A stretch of 60,000 nucleotides of DNA from Adiantum capillus-veneris (lineage: Eukaryota > Streptophyta > Polypodiopsida > Polypodiales > Pteridaceae): positions 63,077,933-63,137,932 of the forward strand of contig CM043965.1 of the NCBI GenBank assembly GCA_014529385.2, in the 5' to 3' direction. The position numbers and the translations under genes were made by a program. Positions 45,540 to 56,900 of the stretch are shown in pieces. Below the pieces are notes generated by a model. That model searched no databases, was not told the origin of the DNA, and was given only the letters and a program-made list of their open reading frames with translations. Numbering within the stretch: position 1 is the stretch's first letter; each line of letters opens with the position of its first letter.

Positions 45540-47980
45540 CACCCCCTTAAGCCAAATTTGGGGTTTCACAAGTCTTTATGTATTTTGGTTCATATGGCTG
45601 ACACATAGGTTTCACACAGATAAGGGTTGTTTCACATAACACAAAGGTATTGCACTCACACAAATTGTCTCCCCTCAAACAGAAATTTGTCTCCCCTAGA
45701 CACAAAAGGTGTAGGCACACAAACATCAGGGTGTAGTCAGACACACAAGCCTCCCCTAGCACAAAAGGGTAAGCACACAAAGTCTCCCAAACACAAGGGT
45801 TGACACACAAAGCTTCCCTAACAAAAATGAGGGCGGGGCACAACTGAGTGCACACAGATTCACCGGGTTATTCTTGTTTGTAGTCTGGAGGAATTTCTCC
45901 CCCACACAAATCTACAATAGGTTGTTTGTTTGTTGTCATTAGCTTGATGTTGTTGTTGTAGATTCATCTTCATGTCATTGTCGTCTTCCTTTTTATCTTC
46001 ATTGGTCCAGAATTCCAAGGATGCGGCCTTCATGGCCAATGTTGTAATGCACACACGCATATCATTTTGTGCGCTTTGTGTGTGCACTCATGGCAAGGAG
46101 CGATCTTACCATATACTTTACGTATAGACAGTGTCTAGAACATGTAATTTTGTGCATGGTGCTATTGGTCACAAATGTTACATACATTTCATAAGGAGCT
46201 TTGTGCAAATCAATCTTCAAGGGAATTTACAAAAAATTAACTAAGTGTAAATAGTGGCTTCAGATCTTGAAGCTCGAGGAGAGATTCCCTTTGATGGTTT
46301 CTTGCCTTTGCTTTAATCTTTGGTGTTGTCAATGGATTGAGCATTCGTTGTTGGCTAGCTGTGGCAGCATGCCCTTGACAGGGGCCGAAACTCCGGCTGT
46401 GCAGTGACAATAGATTGGAAGCCCGCGAGACTGAGCTCCTAGCTATGGAAATCCAAAAAAGAAGAGCTTATAGTCGCTTGCCCATGGGAGCATCTACTTG
46501 CGGACCCGACCGGGCATCAAGTGAGATTAATTGAGATTTGGTGTTCGACATGTGCAAGCAAAGGTAGCACCGTGGGAGTAGACTCCTACGGACCCAAATT
46601 TGAAGGGCCCATTCATCCACCTTACCCGTCCCTCGCAAGGTTTTGAGCCTTGGTCAACTCACTTAAAGTGTTGTTCATAGTGGGCTAGTCACTAAATCAA
46701 GTAGTGTTGCATGTGGGCATGAGCAAAAAAATAGAGAATTAACCTCAAGATAACCAACGATCCCACACATACACACCCTTTCACGCACAAAGTGCCACAC
46801 ACACCTAATTATAGCAAAGTTATTAGGGGATTACTAATGAAGCTTTATCAAGAGTTTAGAGGTAGTGACACGTGCAAGTGTTACGGATGGTGGTCCAGTG
46901 GACACCGTGGCCAAATCATCACCACCTCAATTTGGAGATAGGCTTAGCTGGATTGGGATATCTGCCAGCCGTTGGTGGCTCTTTAGGAGATACATATGTG
47001 TGGTTGGTTGGAGTCATCAGGGACTCTATCATCGTCATCTACTTTGTATGGTCATTCATCTTGAGTCTAGCATCGGGTGCATAGTTGAGCCTCGACACCC
47101 CCATTGTACCCGTGAGTTTTGGGCTGGAGCTAAGTGTGCTGCCATGCCAGAGTCTGTACTGGTTTCCTTAAGTTCGTCAAGTCCCATGCTGTTCAGGTTC
47201 CATTGTTAAGTCGTAATGTTGTTTTCTCTATTATTCATTGTCTTATGTGTTTTCATTCTGTTGGAGTGATATCTCACGCACATTGCACTGAGGAGCACTC
47301 ACTGTAGAGAGCATGACATATTATCCCCGCTACATCTATAACTATTGTCATTCATTTGGAAATACAGTTAATATTGGATGAATTCTTATTTTACATCTAG
47401 ACTTTGTCATTTTGCCTTAGTATGGTGTGGCCATGTCGAGAGTTACCTGACCTTCACTTAGTCTTGGACAGCTTCTAGCTTGCTACTTCGGCTTACATTC
47501 TGGTTGCTTTTCTGGGTTTACAATATGGTTCTCACTATGGTTTATAGTCTGATTGCTCTCATTTTGTGCTTTGTTTTGTTGGTCTTTGACTCTGAGCTTA
47601 CGAAATGGCTAGGATATGATTTGCCTAAGGTTGTTCTCACTATGGATGATTAATATGGATTTGAGAAGGGTATCTTGGCCCTCCCATCCTCTTATCTTAC
47701 TAAGAATTAGGACTTGTTGGTAAGGGGATACTGGCTTGCTTGCTTGCTTACCAGTTGTATCACTTTCGGCCCTTCAGATTTTGCTTTGCTGCCTTGTTTT
47801 TAATAATAATAAAGTAGCAAGATGAAGTCATGGCACTCTGATGCTTCCGGTATTTATTGATAAAGATCGGTTTTTGCTTGGGCTTGAGCTTTAATATGGT
47901 TTTCTTGACTTAGGATTCATTGAAACCAATGTTTGATCTAGTTGTTTAATGATACCCACATTTGCCTCTAAGAAACCTGT
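45540..47980. other. Intergenic, no supported gene
   Basis: About 45640-45830 has an irregularly repeated (ACACAAA)GGGT / CTCCCCTA word. The ORF at 46865-47209 has no recognisable motif. Nothing else is supported. Confidence 0.4.
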
Positions 47981-48454
47981 TGACACAATAAGGTATCGGT
48001 GCTAGATTTCTGAGGTTTTAGAATATCAATAAATGTCGGGGTTGCTATCTAGCTATGTCTGCACTTCTTGTTTAATGATTACTTGAAAAAATGCTTCTCT
48101 ACATTTATTGACTTGTTACAAAAAACTACTAGGTCTTTTGGCGCACGGATTGAGGAGAGTAAATCATAGAAAGACGGTGAAATCTTGTTTTTTTTCAATC
48201 TTTGTAATCATAAAACCTTGGAAAAGTATGCTTCATTACTTTCTTAAGTCAAACAAACTGAGTTGATTATCTCAAAATCTATTGACAACATATTACTTTT
48301 GTAAAAACAAACTACATCACGGATATCCAAGAAAAACTATTGATTGGTGGTTTTAAAAAATTATATACAAGTATACCCATTTGCATCAGAAGGGCTGATG
48401 GCCATTTGATGCTTCACACTTGGCATACTTTATATACATTTTTTAACAAACTTT
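47981..48454 (+). repeat. Dispersed repeat, copy 2 (about 470 bp)
   Basis: Same orientation as 43057-43506. It carries an extra ~45 bp (near 48375-48410) before the shared end GCTTCACACTTGGCATACTTTA. Confidence 0.85.
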
Positions 48455-48762
48455 AAACACACACACATGCGCGCACGTGCGCACACACAGGGTATCATGG
48501 AGGCTCTTGAGTTCCTCACAAGTTCTTAGTACTACTAAACCTTCTAATTGTGCTTGCCATCTAAACTTAATTGGGCGGACACAGTATGCAAAGGACAAAT
48601 GCGCTTTTCAAAATGAGAGGTGGCGGCTCTACTCCACGGATAATGAGCGAGAGCGAGGAAAAGAGAGGCAGCAGGATTGCTAGAGGGCTGGAATAGAGAA
48701 GGCTTGATGATATGGCAGAAAAGCTCGTTTGATCTTCTTGGAAGCTGCCCAAAGGCGAGGTG

Positions 48763-51700
48763 ATGGCAGCTCTGCAGACTGCGCCGAATGGGCGCCTTCT
48801 TCTCCCCGTATCATCCAACCCATCATCCTCCATAGCCATATCTAAGAGCTGCAGAGCAGCATGTGCAAGCAAGTCTACCCCGGCAAATGCTTCCTCCTGT
48901 AGAAATAGCAGTATCTACGGCTTATGCAAAAGGGGTGCAATCACCCGACAGAGGGCTGCGCTCTTGGCATACTGTCCTTTCGCGGGTAAGTCAGTTGCAC
49001 CAAGGTTTCCTCTATGAGAAGTCAAGTTACTTTCTGCACATGGACTCTTGAAAACATTCTAAGATGACTGCCAGCACGAAGAATTAGTGTATGTTGCTTT
49101 GACAATGGCACCTAAACTGGTGTGTCAGTATATGATAATTGTGATCCTTGTGTATTTTTATGGTGGTGCAGCCATCACCATAATTGAATTTGAACGAATA
49201 AGCACATTCTGCGACGTGGCCAGATGCTTGTATAAAAGCTTAAACTAGGTCTCCTTAGTGCACCCAGTGTTGGACAGGAGGGTCCAAATGATCGTTGTAA
49301 TTACAAGAGCCAGTGGCATCATGGTTGGCAACATATGGTCTTGCATACATCTTGTGACAAGTTGTTAGGGTTGTGCTACCCTATGTAGACGCCATTCAGG
49401 AGCCGGGGCTTGATTATTTGTTACTGCAAACGCCATATCATCTTACATTTTTTATTTCACATCAGAATAAAAACCTTAGGCATTTAATGGTAGGGTGCCC
49501 ATGCCAGTCCTGCTCTTGCTACCGCCAGTGTAAATGGATCTTCTCAGAGCATAATGAAGTTCATACTTGAGAATCTAGATTTTTGGTGAGCTATATTAGG
49601 CAGTCCATGCACTTGAATGCAGCAATTTAGACCACCAATGTAGCTTTTTACAAATCAGAAGGCGAAGGTCATGGCGAGTTTTTGATCAGCAAGTAATTAA
49701 AAAAGCTGTCATGAAATGTGAACAGCCTTATTAATGTCCTTTTGTCGTCCCAATCCGTGTATTATATAAAAGCTTGTTTTTCTTTTTTAGAACAGTCACC
49801 ATCGCTTCAGTTGTCCAACAATATATTCTCGACAACGAATACGAGAATGACTTTGTTTTGCATGATACAGTGAGATGTTTTGGTGCATAGCTTTCTATTT
49901 TCAGTAAGCTCATAATCCCTAAATTAGTGGTTCAAAATTTATATTTCTGCATATATTTGCTTCTTCTTTGCCTTTTTTTTTATAGATAGGTGCCAGTCAT
50001 GATGGAGGTGATTGCACTTATCATTTTAATCTTATTAATGTGAAGGTTTCTCTGCCTCTGCCGTTCTCCCACCTTGATCTCTGTCTGTATTGCGTTTCAA
50101 GTTTCCCAGTTTGTGACCTTAGTTGTACTATGATGTACTGTTTAAATGTGCTCTGATTGGTTTGTTATCCTCTTTGCATATATCAATATCTGTTTTTGTG
50201 TCCTACGTTTTGCCTTTTACATATCTAAGTGGTGGTGAGCATTGTGTTGGAGTAGTCTGAGTGGCATTGCCAACTAACAACTAGCATTTTCCATCTAGCT
50301 ACTACAATTTCCAGAGTCTTCTGAAATGGTTTGGTCATAGCCAAGAGGTGGTCAAGTCACAAATTGCTCATAACTTTTACGATGGGGGAGATGGAGATCG
50401 TTTGTGAGCCTGGTGGTATCCATCATAGCAGCACTAAACTTTGTGTTGCTTTCTTGTTTTGTTGTAGGTGGAACAATGGTTGTGCCATCAAGAAGGGGGC
50501 CTCGAGGGAGGACTGTAGTCTGTGGTCTTGAGTTTAAAGATTTTATAGGAGGTGATCTACTTGGATTTGACCTCGACCAGTGGGAGGCGGATGTGGAGAA
50601 TCATAAGGCTATTGCTTTCTATCCCCCTCATGAGGGTGGCGTGGAGGGTAGATATGCTTCACGGCTGAGGGTTCGAGGCTACCACTTTCTTGACCTTACT
50701 GCTCGTGGTCTCGGTGACGTTGAGGCTTATCTTTCAAAAGTTCATGCAGTCCGACCTGTAAGCCTTTTATCTCTCGCTCAAGGTCTGACACTTATTGAAA
50801 CTATTGTTATATATCCTGCACGTGCAAGTTGAAATGCCTGCTTAGTATAGTTTTTCCTTACCACCCCTTGTTTTCTTGGATCTTTTCATTTCCTGTGTTC
50901 TCTAATTGGATGCTGAGCTGCTCTATTTCACGGCGTTAAATTGCTGAGTGGCTTGAGAGACTCTTCACTACAAGGATGTTACTTTCACGCCCTTGTTTTC
51001 CTGGCATTTATATAACCTCACTAAATTGATGTGCAGTTGTTCCTTATTTCCTAGATTGTTGATTGCCTTGAGAGGTTCTTTACTTAGAATTGAGGCACAT
51101 CTTCTTGTAAAAGTGAGCCACATCTTCTCTTACATGTTGTATATTGTCCAGTAAGATAAGGCCTTGTCCTTTGCACGTGTGTGCTGCCTATGTGGCCCCC
51201 ATATTTTCCTATCACGAGGCTCTGTTGATTAGTTTGATTTTCTTGAAATATTGTAGACTTTGGAGCTAGCTATCACACGTCCTTGCATATGTGGGTGGTA
51301 AGAGCTTTGGTTCCACAAGAACCGTGTCGTGGTCGACTCTTGGGCTAGGAAAGCAACATTGACAAATGAGAAGGGCAAAGAAATCATCCTAGATGTAAAA
51401 TTAAAGAGTGAGTCCGTCCCATTTGTATCGGCTTGGGCCATTTCTAGAGTTATGGAATCCAGTCTTTTTGTTTACTTGATCTTTTTGAGAGATTTAGAAG
51501 AACATAAAATTTCAAATTTGTCTAAGGTAGCAAAAGAACACCAAGAATTTCTGCAAGCTTAAGCCGATTGTTCTTTGAGGGTTTTCCTGGATAGCTACCT
51601 TGCGAGAGATCTAAAAATCATACCATTGATTTGATACCTGGCAATACGTTACGGAACCGGCCTCCTTATAGGATGAGCAAAGGCCAGAATGAAGAAATAA

Positions 51701-54700
51701 TGATCAAAGACAAAGAACTTCTAGTAAAGGGTGTAATTCAACCTAGTACATCGCCTTTTGTTCACTAGTGCTTCTTGTTTTGAAGGAAGATGGACCTTGA
51801 AGAATGTACATTGACTACAAAGCTGACAATAAAATCACCATCAAGAACAGGTTTCCAATACCCAAGATCGATGATATACTTGACAGACTATAGGGTTCTT
51901 GGTGTTTTAGCATAATTGATTATGAAAAGTGGCTATCATCAAACCAAAATCGCTCTTGGAGATGTATACAAGACCACGTTTAGGACATCCTTCGGATTGT
52001 ATGGGTACTTGGTGATGCCTTTCGGTCTCACTAATGCTCCTGTAACGTTTAACAGGATGATGGCTCATAGTGGACATATATAGGAAGGCCAATTCGATGA
52101 AGAAGCTACCATGGACACCCTTGGAGAGGCAACTTCCATTGGATACACATCAGTTATGCAACCAAAAACTTGTTCTGGAATAGAATGTCATCTTGAGCAC
52201 CGGTTGCCTTATAGGAAGTTGAATAGTAGACCACACAACGCCCAAGAATCCTCGTTCGTAAATTGTAAACACATCACGTCCAAGGTTTCCAAGACAATGA
52301 ACTTTCGGAACACATCCTATCCATAATCCGGTCAACAACAATGCATTGCGCGCACATCCATATTGTTTTGTATACGTCGTGTTGGTTCCTTGCCAGAATC
52401 CAGATGCATGTGCCTTGAACTTCGACACACGGGTTCAAACACAAATAACTTGAACTCTGACACACGGGTTCAAATCAAGTATAGGGAGCTCCTTTTGCCC
52501 CTCTCTGCCGCTCACAAGCCTCTCTTTGGCTGAATCATGTCGTGGCAATGGCCATCATGCTAGAAATCTGGCACTGTAGCCACAGTGGCGGTTGCCACGT
52601 GTGCCAGGCCGATCTCCTCAGTAGAATCACTGTATTTGCCGTCCTTGTCAAGCTTGTCTTTTCCTTTCTCCTTTCTTGAGACACCTTCCAATTCAATGAG
52701 AAAATAGCCGAGACCATCAGAATCCAGCTTTCCTTCCGGCAATGCTTGGTGTAGTATCCTTGCCGCCATCGCGTATGCATGTTTCAACTTCCTAATTACC
52801 AAGGCAGCTAACTGAGTACTAGCCCATATACTTTCCATAGCCATGTTTGAACTTGGTTCACCGTGGTTGCTGGAAACCATTCCTTGCCAAAGAATATGCC
52901 CGATTCCATAGCGTTTCAAAATGCTAAAGCAAAGACGCCTTCACCCATTGTCGGTGAAGAGCTCCTCTGTTGCAGCAAACTGGCCGTTTCTCTTCTTTCC
53001 TTGTGTTTCAAAATGCAAGCACCAAACTCAGCTCTGTCTATCAAAACGCTGCCTTGTCACTTGTGTTTCAATATGCAATAGAGAGAGACCAACTTCCACC
53101 TGCTGGTAAAGCCGCCGATAGAGGCCAGACGACCTAGCGTTTTAAACGCTGCCAAGAACACCTTTGTCTTTTGTGTTAGCAAGCTGGCCTGGAAATTAGA
53201 ACTTGGGGCGTCGTAGTTCCCTGCATTTCAGAATGCTGAACATAGTTCCCGTGCGTTTCAGCACGATGTTGCCGCCAGACTTGCTCGCAGACAGGCGTCT
53301 CAAAATGCTACAGGATCCCTGGGCCTAAAGCGCCTTCCCTCCAAAGCTCAAAATGCCGCTAGTCATAGAGCGTTTCAGAAGCTGGAGCGTTTCTCAAACG
53401 CTGGCACCGTGAAGGCTCCCCTGCATGTACCTTTTTCAAAAACACGTCTCTGCAGGCCTTTCCACCAGAGCTTAGCGTCCACAGCTACAAGTGTCCCTGC
53501 GAGAGTAGAAAAAGGCAACCTCTTTCTCTGCCACGTGCCACACTCTCCCCAAGATCAGTGAGTCGAGGGCTTTGATACCATGACAAAGTCGACGATGTGG
53601 AAACGTAGAGCTATGCTGAACCAACCAACTGGGCAATCAATTAATGATCGGTTGTAACGGGGGCTCAGGGTGCACTTATATATCAGCCTAGGGACCCTAA
53701 GTAACCCCACCCCGTCCTCCCCCCCCCCTCCGCCCTCACGCCCCCCAACAATCAAATTGCCCTACCAGAATCATGTCAAATAAGTGAAATACCTAAAGAC
53801 AAAAATAACCAATGGGCTCACATTGGGCCATTCACTTGAGATGCTTAAACTTTAACAGCACCATCAGTTGAGAGCCTTTCGGTCGCGGCAGCATGTTTTC
53901 ATGCCATGTCAGAGTTCATTGCTTGCTTTCATTAGTTTGTAGGTGATTTTGGTGCAACTCTGTTGTCTATTCTTCTAAATATCATGGTTTTATGGCTAAC
54001 CTGTCTTTCAGAAATGGTTATTGTCCCCGGCCCCACCTAGGCAAGCAATGAATTGTTCATTTGATTGCTTGCTTTGATGTGTTTGTAGGTGAATTTGGTG
54101 TAAGTTGTTGCTGATTTCTCTAAATATCATGGTTTTATGGCTAACCTGTCTTTCAGAAATGGTTTTTGTCCCCAGCCCCACCTAGGCAAGCAAAAGATTG
54201 TCCGGTGGTATTATCCTCCGGAGGTCGATTACAGGCTTTCTCTGATCCCTGAGGACAGCAAGGGATTGGTTGTCTGGATCTTAGAGGCAAAGGTATAGTC
54301 TGCAGTGGCTACAAGGAGATTAGATTACGTGTAGAGAGATGCAACAAAGTTAACCAGTCGTTGATTTTGGTTTTGTAGGTGCTTTCAAAAGCGGAGCTGC
54401 AGTATTTGGCTCTTTTGCCGACTTTACAACCAAGGGTCAGAGTAATCGCAGAGTGCGGGACTTGGTAAAGTATCAGTTGGAAAGAATAGTTTTAATGTCG
54501 TTCTTCCATAGAGGGATGACACCCTTCATCTGTTCACACGTTGTGAAAACCAAGCTACCCCTATTGTGTGACACTGTCTACTTTGTTGCTTATATGCACT
54601 CACTTGTATGTTGTGCATCTCTTGAGGATCATAATTGGGTACTGCCAAATGGATTGCACGTGAAACATTTCTCCATTCTTGATAATATTCTGGATTTCTT

Positions 54701-55336
54701 AACAAAGATTGCTTGCACCTATACTGTTTCAACGGATCAAGTGCACTCGTCGCTATCGAGCAGAATTGGGTGCAGGCAGATTTACTATCTTCATAAATAT
54801 AATCACATATTCATTAAAAGCATTGTTTGATTTAATGTCTATGAAGTGCTTGATGCAGAGTGCTTTCCAAGGTGCTCCATTCATGCATGCATTCTGTGAG
54901 CTCTGTTTCTTTGGCTAATGGAGCTGATGGCTATATTGTCTTGTGGGTGGCTACCACGAGTCTATACCTGGCACTTCCCTTTAAAGAGGGGGAGTGGGGA
55001 TTTTTGCTACAATTCCTTGACCATTGGATTGAATAGTTGGATGTTCTCCATGTGGCACTTTAGGGCCTTAAGACTTTAATGTGTGCATATGGGGCTGGGC
55101 CACTCATTAAGTGGCTTGTGGGCTGCATGGGTTGTGCCCCCCCCCCCCTCCCCCATGTGCACCTTATGTTGGCCGTCATGAGTCCTGACCTTGTTCTATC
55201 ATTTATGCTCCTTGGCTTCTTTTTATTAACAAGCTTACGCTTTATGTACTATTTTTTTAACAGGAGGAAGGTGAGATGGAAACCATTGAAAGAAATCGCA
55301 GGGCTGGAGTTGCCAGCCAGTTCCAATCAGCAATGA
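48763..55336 (+). CDS. ndhN: NdhN, chloroplast NAD(P)H dehydrogenase-like complex subunit N (5 exons)
   Basis: Exons 48763-48985, 50468-50757, 54176-54292, 54379-54464 and 55264-55336. All introns are GT-AG and phases agree (1,0,0,2), giving about 262 residues. Exon 1 is Ser/Ala/Arg-rich and nearly free of acidic residues, as expected of a plastid transit peptide. The mature part shows the NdhN hallmarks: [92 protein letters not shown] and RKVRWKPL. NdhN sits in the stromal arm (subcomplex A) of the thylakoid NDH complex, which works in cyclic electron flow around photosystem I. The protein is longer than typical NdhN (about 200 residues) because of its N-terminus. No stop or frameshift was seen, so it is likely functional. 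The ATG chosen is the first in frame with the transit peptide. Confidence 0.93.
48986..50467 (+). other. ndhN intron 1 (1482 bp)
   Basis: Donor GGTAAGT, acceptor TTGTTGTAG. No transposon or ORF recognised inside. T-rich toward the 3' end. Confidence 0.85.
51329..52082 (+). pseudogene. Ty3/gypsy RT fragment in ndhN intron 2
   Basis: [16 protein letters not shown] and [14 protein letters not shown] mark the RT approach, then [18 protein letters not shown] and [18 protein letters not shown]. Stops and frame changes abound. It is on the same strand as the host gene, so it would be transcribed in the pre-mRNA. Confidence 0.8.
52412..52475 (+). repeat. Short tandem duplication, ACACGGGTTCAAA
   Basis: CTTCGACACACGGGTTCAAACACAAATAA recurs about 36 bp later as CTCTGACACACGGGTTCAAATC. 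It lies near the left side of the LTR-element remains. Confidence 0.7.
52560..53580 (-). mobile_element. Leader and possible gag of a truncated LTR element in ndhN intron 2
   Basis: A PBS (53569-53580) and LTR (53581-53750) lie at the right. Leftward on the - strand is a leader with a recurring GTTTCAAAATGC-like word, then a 119-codon ORF (52560-52919) without a recognised motif. No pol or left LTR. Confidence 0.5.
53569..53580 (-). other. Primer-binding site (TGGTATCAAAGC)
   Basis: On the - strand it directly abuts the LTR edge at 53581; variant initiator tRNA-Met type. Confidence 0.75.
53581..53750 (-). repeat. LTR (170 bp) of the intronic retroelement
   Basis: Runs TGACAAAGTCGACG to CCCCCCAACA on the + strand, terminal TG/CA, with a PBS at the expected side. 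The size is in the range of miniature (TRIM-like) elements, but the second LTR is absent. Confidence 0.6.
53918..54196 (+). repeat. 146-bp tandem duplication spanning ndhN intron 2/exon 3 junction
   Basis: The words ATTGCTTGCTTT, TTTGTAGGTGA, AATATCATGGTTTTATGGC and TCCCC(G/A)GCCCCACCTAGGCAAGCAA occur in both copies, offset by about 146 bp. The first copy has GG where the functional acceptor has AG. Confidence 0.9.
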
Positions 55337-56120
55337 TTCATGTCCTGTTTTGATGTGGAACTGATGATAGAATCACTTTGTGATTGTTTCTCTGTGGAAG
55401 GTGTGTACAAAAGGTTTGCAAAGGCATGTAACCGTTGATTCTTTGAGTGTAAATCAGCAAGATGGCTCAAATATGTTGTATACTGAACTAGTTGAGCTAG
55501 AAGATTTTCTTTTCCGTTGTAAAAAAGTGCTCACTAGTTGAGGTTCTTTTGTGTAGCAATTTTTTGTATAATGAAACAAAAAGGTGGCATGTGTGTGTAG
55601 TAGCTGATGCATTGTGCAGCTTTAGGTTTCTATCAGGTCTTTTTTTTGTGGGTGAAAATAATGTGTCTATTTCATGATGCCATCGGTACATCAAAGCAAA
55701 TAACATATAGATGTCAAAACAAAAAAATGGTGTTAATTTGCTTATGCTCCCTATGAGCAGGAATGCTTCAAGCAATTCACATGTATCATCATCTCTGTTG
55801 AGTTACAAAGTGCTTATGGTCCTTCAGGGCACGGGTGTTTTATTACTTTGCAATGCTATGTATTTGTCCAACAAAAGACCAGAAATAGACAAACTTCTCC
55901 AAATTTCAGGAGCAAAAGAAGATAAGATTTTTTATTTGTATTGCCTTTTCGCTGAATTCGGCTTTGATTGCAAGTGATTGACAAGGGAGCATAACAATTA
56001 ATGAATACAAATACACAAGAGTTTAGTCTCCTCTTCTGATGCTATAGGTTTTCCACACCTTGTTATAACTACATTGAAAAAAGTATCCTACTACATGTTT
56101 TGATGACCACAGCTGGGCTT
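55337..56120. other. ndhN 3' flank
   Basis: Presumed 3' UTR followed by AT-rich sequence; ORFs here are motif-less. No terminator-like structure is expected or seen. Confidence 0.4.
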
Positions 56121-56536
56121 TCATGTGTGTAAAGTTTCCCTCTATCCATTGTTTTTTCCTTCAGTCAAATGTAATGCAAATTAAAGAGTCTACTCTTCTT
56201 CTACTTGAACAACCTTTGACAAATTGCTGGGGACTTGGGCATCAAGGAGGAGGGGGGGGCAAGGCAGCAGGATATATGCTTCAAAATAACACATACTTCG
56301 CCAACACGTTAGTCAGTATGTATGTCAAGTGTGGTGTGCTTGTGTGAACGCAACAAGTCCTTGACAAGCTTCGTGTCCGGAATGTTGTCTCTTGGAGTGC
56401 ATTGATTGCAGGGGGAGAGAGATTTGATAATTGCGATGTGGATTACTTGAAAATAACACATAGCCAACACGTTAGTCAATATGTATGTCAAGTATGGTGT
56501 ACTTGTCCGAGCGCAACAAGTCCTTGACGAGCTTTA

Positions 56537-56784
56537 GGGTGGGTTCAGAATAGGCGGTGAAGAAAAATGCAAAGGGATGTCATGGCGAAATTTGATTGGT
56601 TGGAGTTGAGGCACTCTTCTGTCAGGCCCTCCATGTTTCTTCCGACCTCCCCTCCCCTCGGAAGAGTTGATGGCCTCTCTCAGCCCCCTTCACTTTTCAC
56701 TTTTCCTCCTCCACAGTGTTCACACTAGGTAGCAGCAGATTTGCCAAGACTTGTTTCTTCCATTGGTTCAGTCTGAACCCAGCC
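56537..56784. mobile_element. Tourist/PIF-Harbinger-like MITE (248 bp) in the PPR pseudogene
   Basis: The left end GGGTGGGTTCAGA and the reverse complement of the right end, GGCTGGGTTCAGA, match in 12 of 13 positions. TTA flanks both sides (56534-56536 and 56785-56787), the duplication typical of PIF/Harbinger. PPR sequence resumes directly on the right. Confidence 0.75.
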
Positions 56785-56900
56785 TTAGTGTCCAGAATGT
56801 TGTCTCTTGGAGTGCATTGATTCCGGGATATACCCAACAAAGCCTTAGTGTCCAGAATGTTGTCTCTTGGAGTGCATTGATTCCGGGATATACCCAACAA
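56781..56900 (+). repeat. Perfect 60-bp tandem duplication
   Basis: The units 56781-56840 and 56841-56900 are identical and encode part of one PPR motif (VQNVVSWSALIPGYTQQ) in frame. Each unit starts with AGCC, the last four bases of the MITE. Confidence 0.95.

Larger units (their letters stand above)
50758..54175 (+). other. ndhN intron 2 (3418 bp), invaded by retroelements
   Basis: Donor CCTGTAAGCC, acceptor TTGTCCCCAG. It contains a gypsy fragment (51329-52082), an LTR-retrotransposon 5' end (about 52420-53750) and a duplication of the 3' splice junction (from 53918). Confidence 0.88.

Noticed and set aside
45547-45855. Cys-rich - strand ORF that looks like a small secreted protein
   Set aside because: The Cys codons come from a repeated ACACAAAGG-type DNA word, and there is no convincing signal peptide.
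46380-46420. GGGGCCGAAACTCCGGCT hairpin, possible tRNA arm
   Set aside because: I could not build the other arms of a cloverleaf around it.
46865-47209. 114-codon + strand ORF
   Set aside because: No recognisable domain and two competing frames; not enough to call a gene.
54030-54050. Upstream copy of the ndhN exon 3 start as the real acceptor
   Set aside because: It has GG instead of AG and reads into a stop after six codons; the downstream copy keeps phase and continues the conserved protein.
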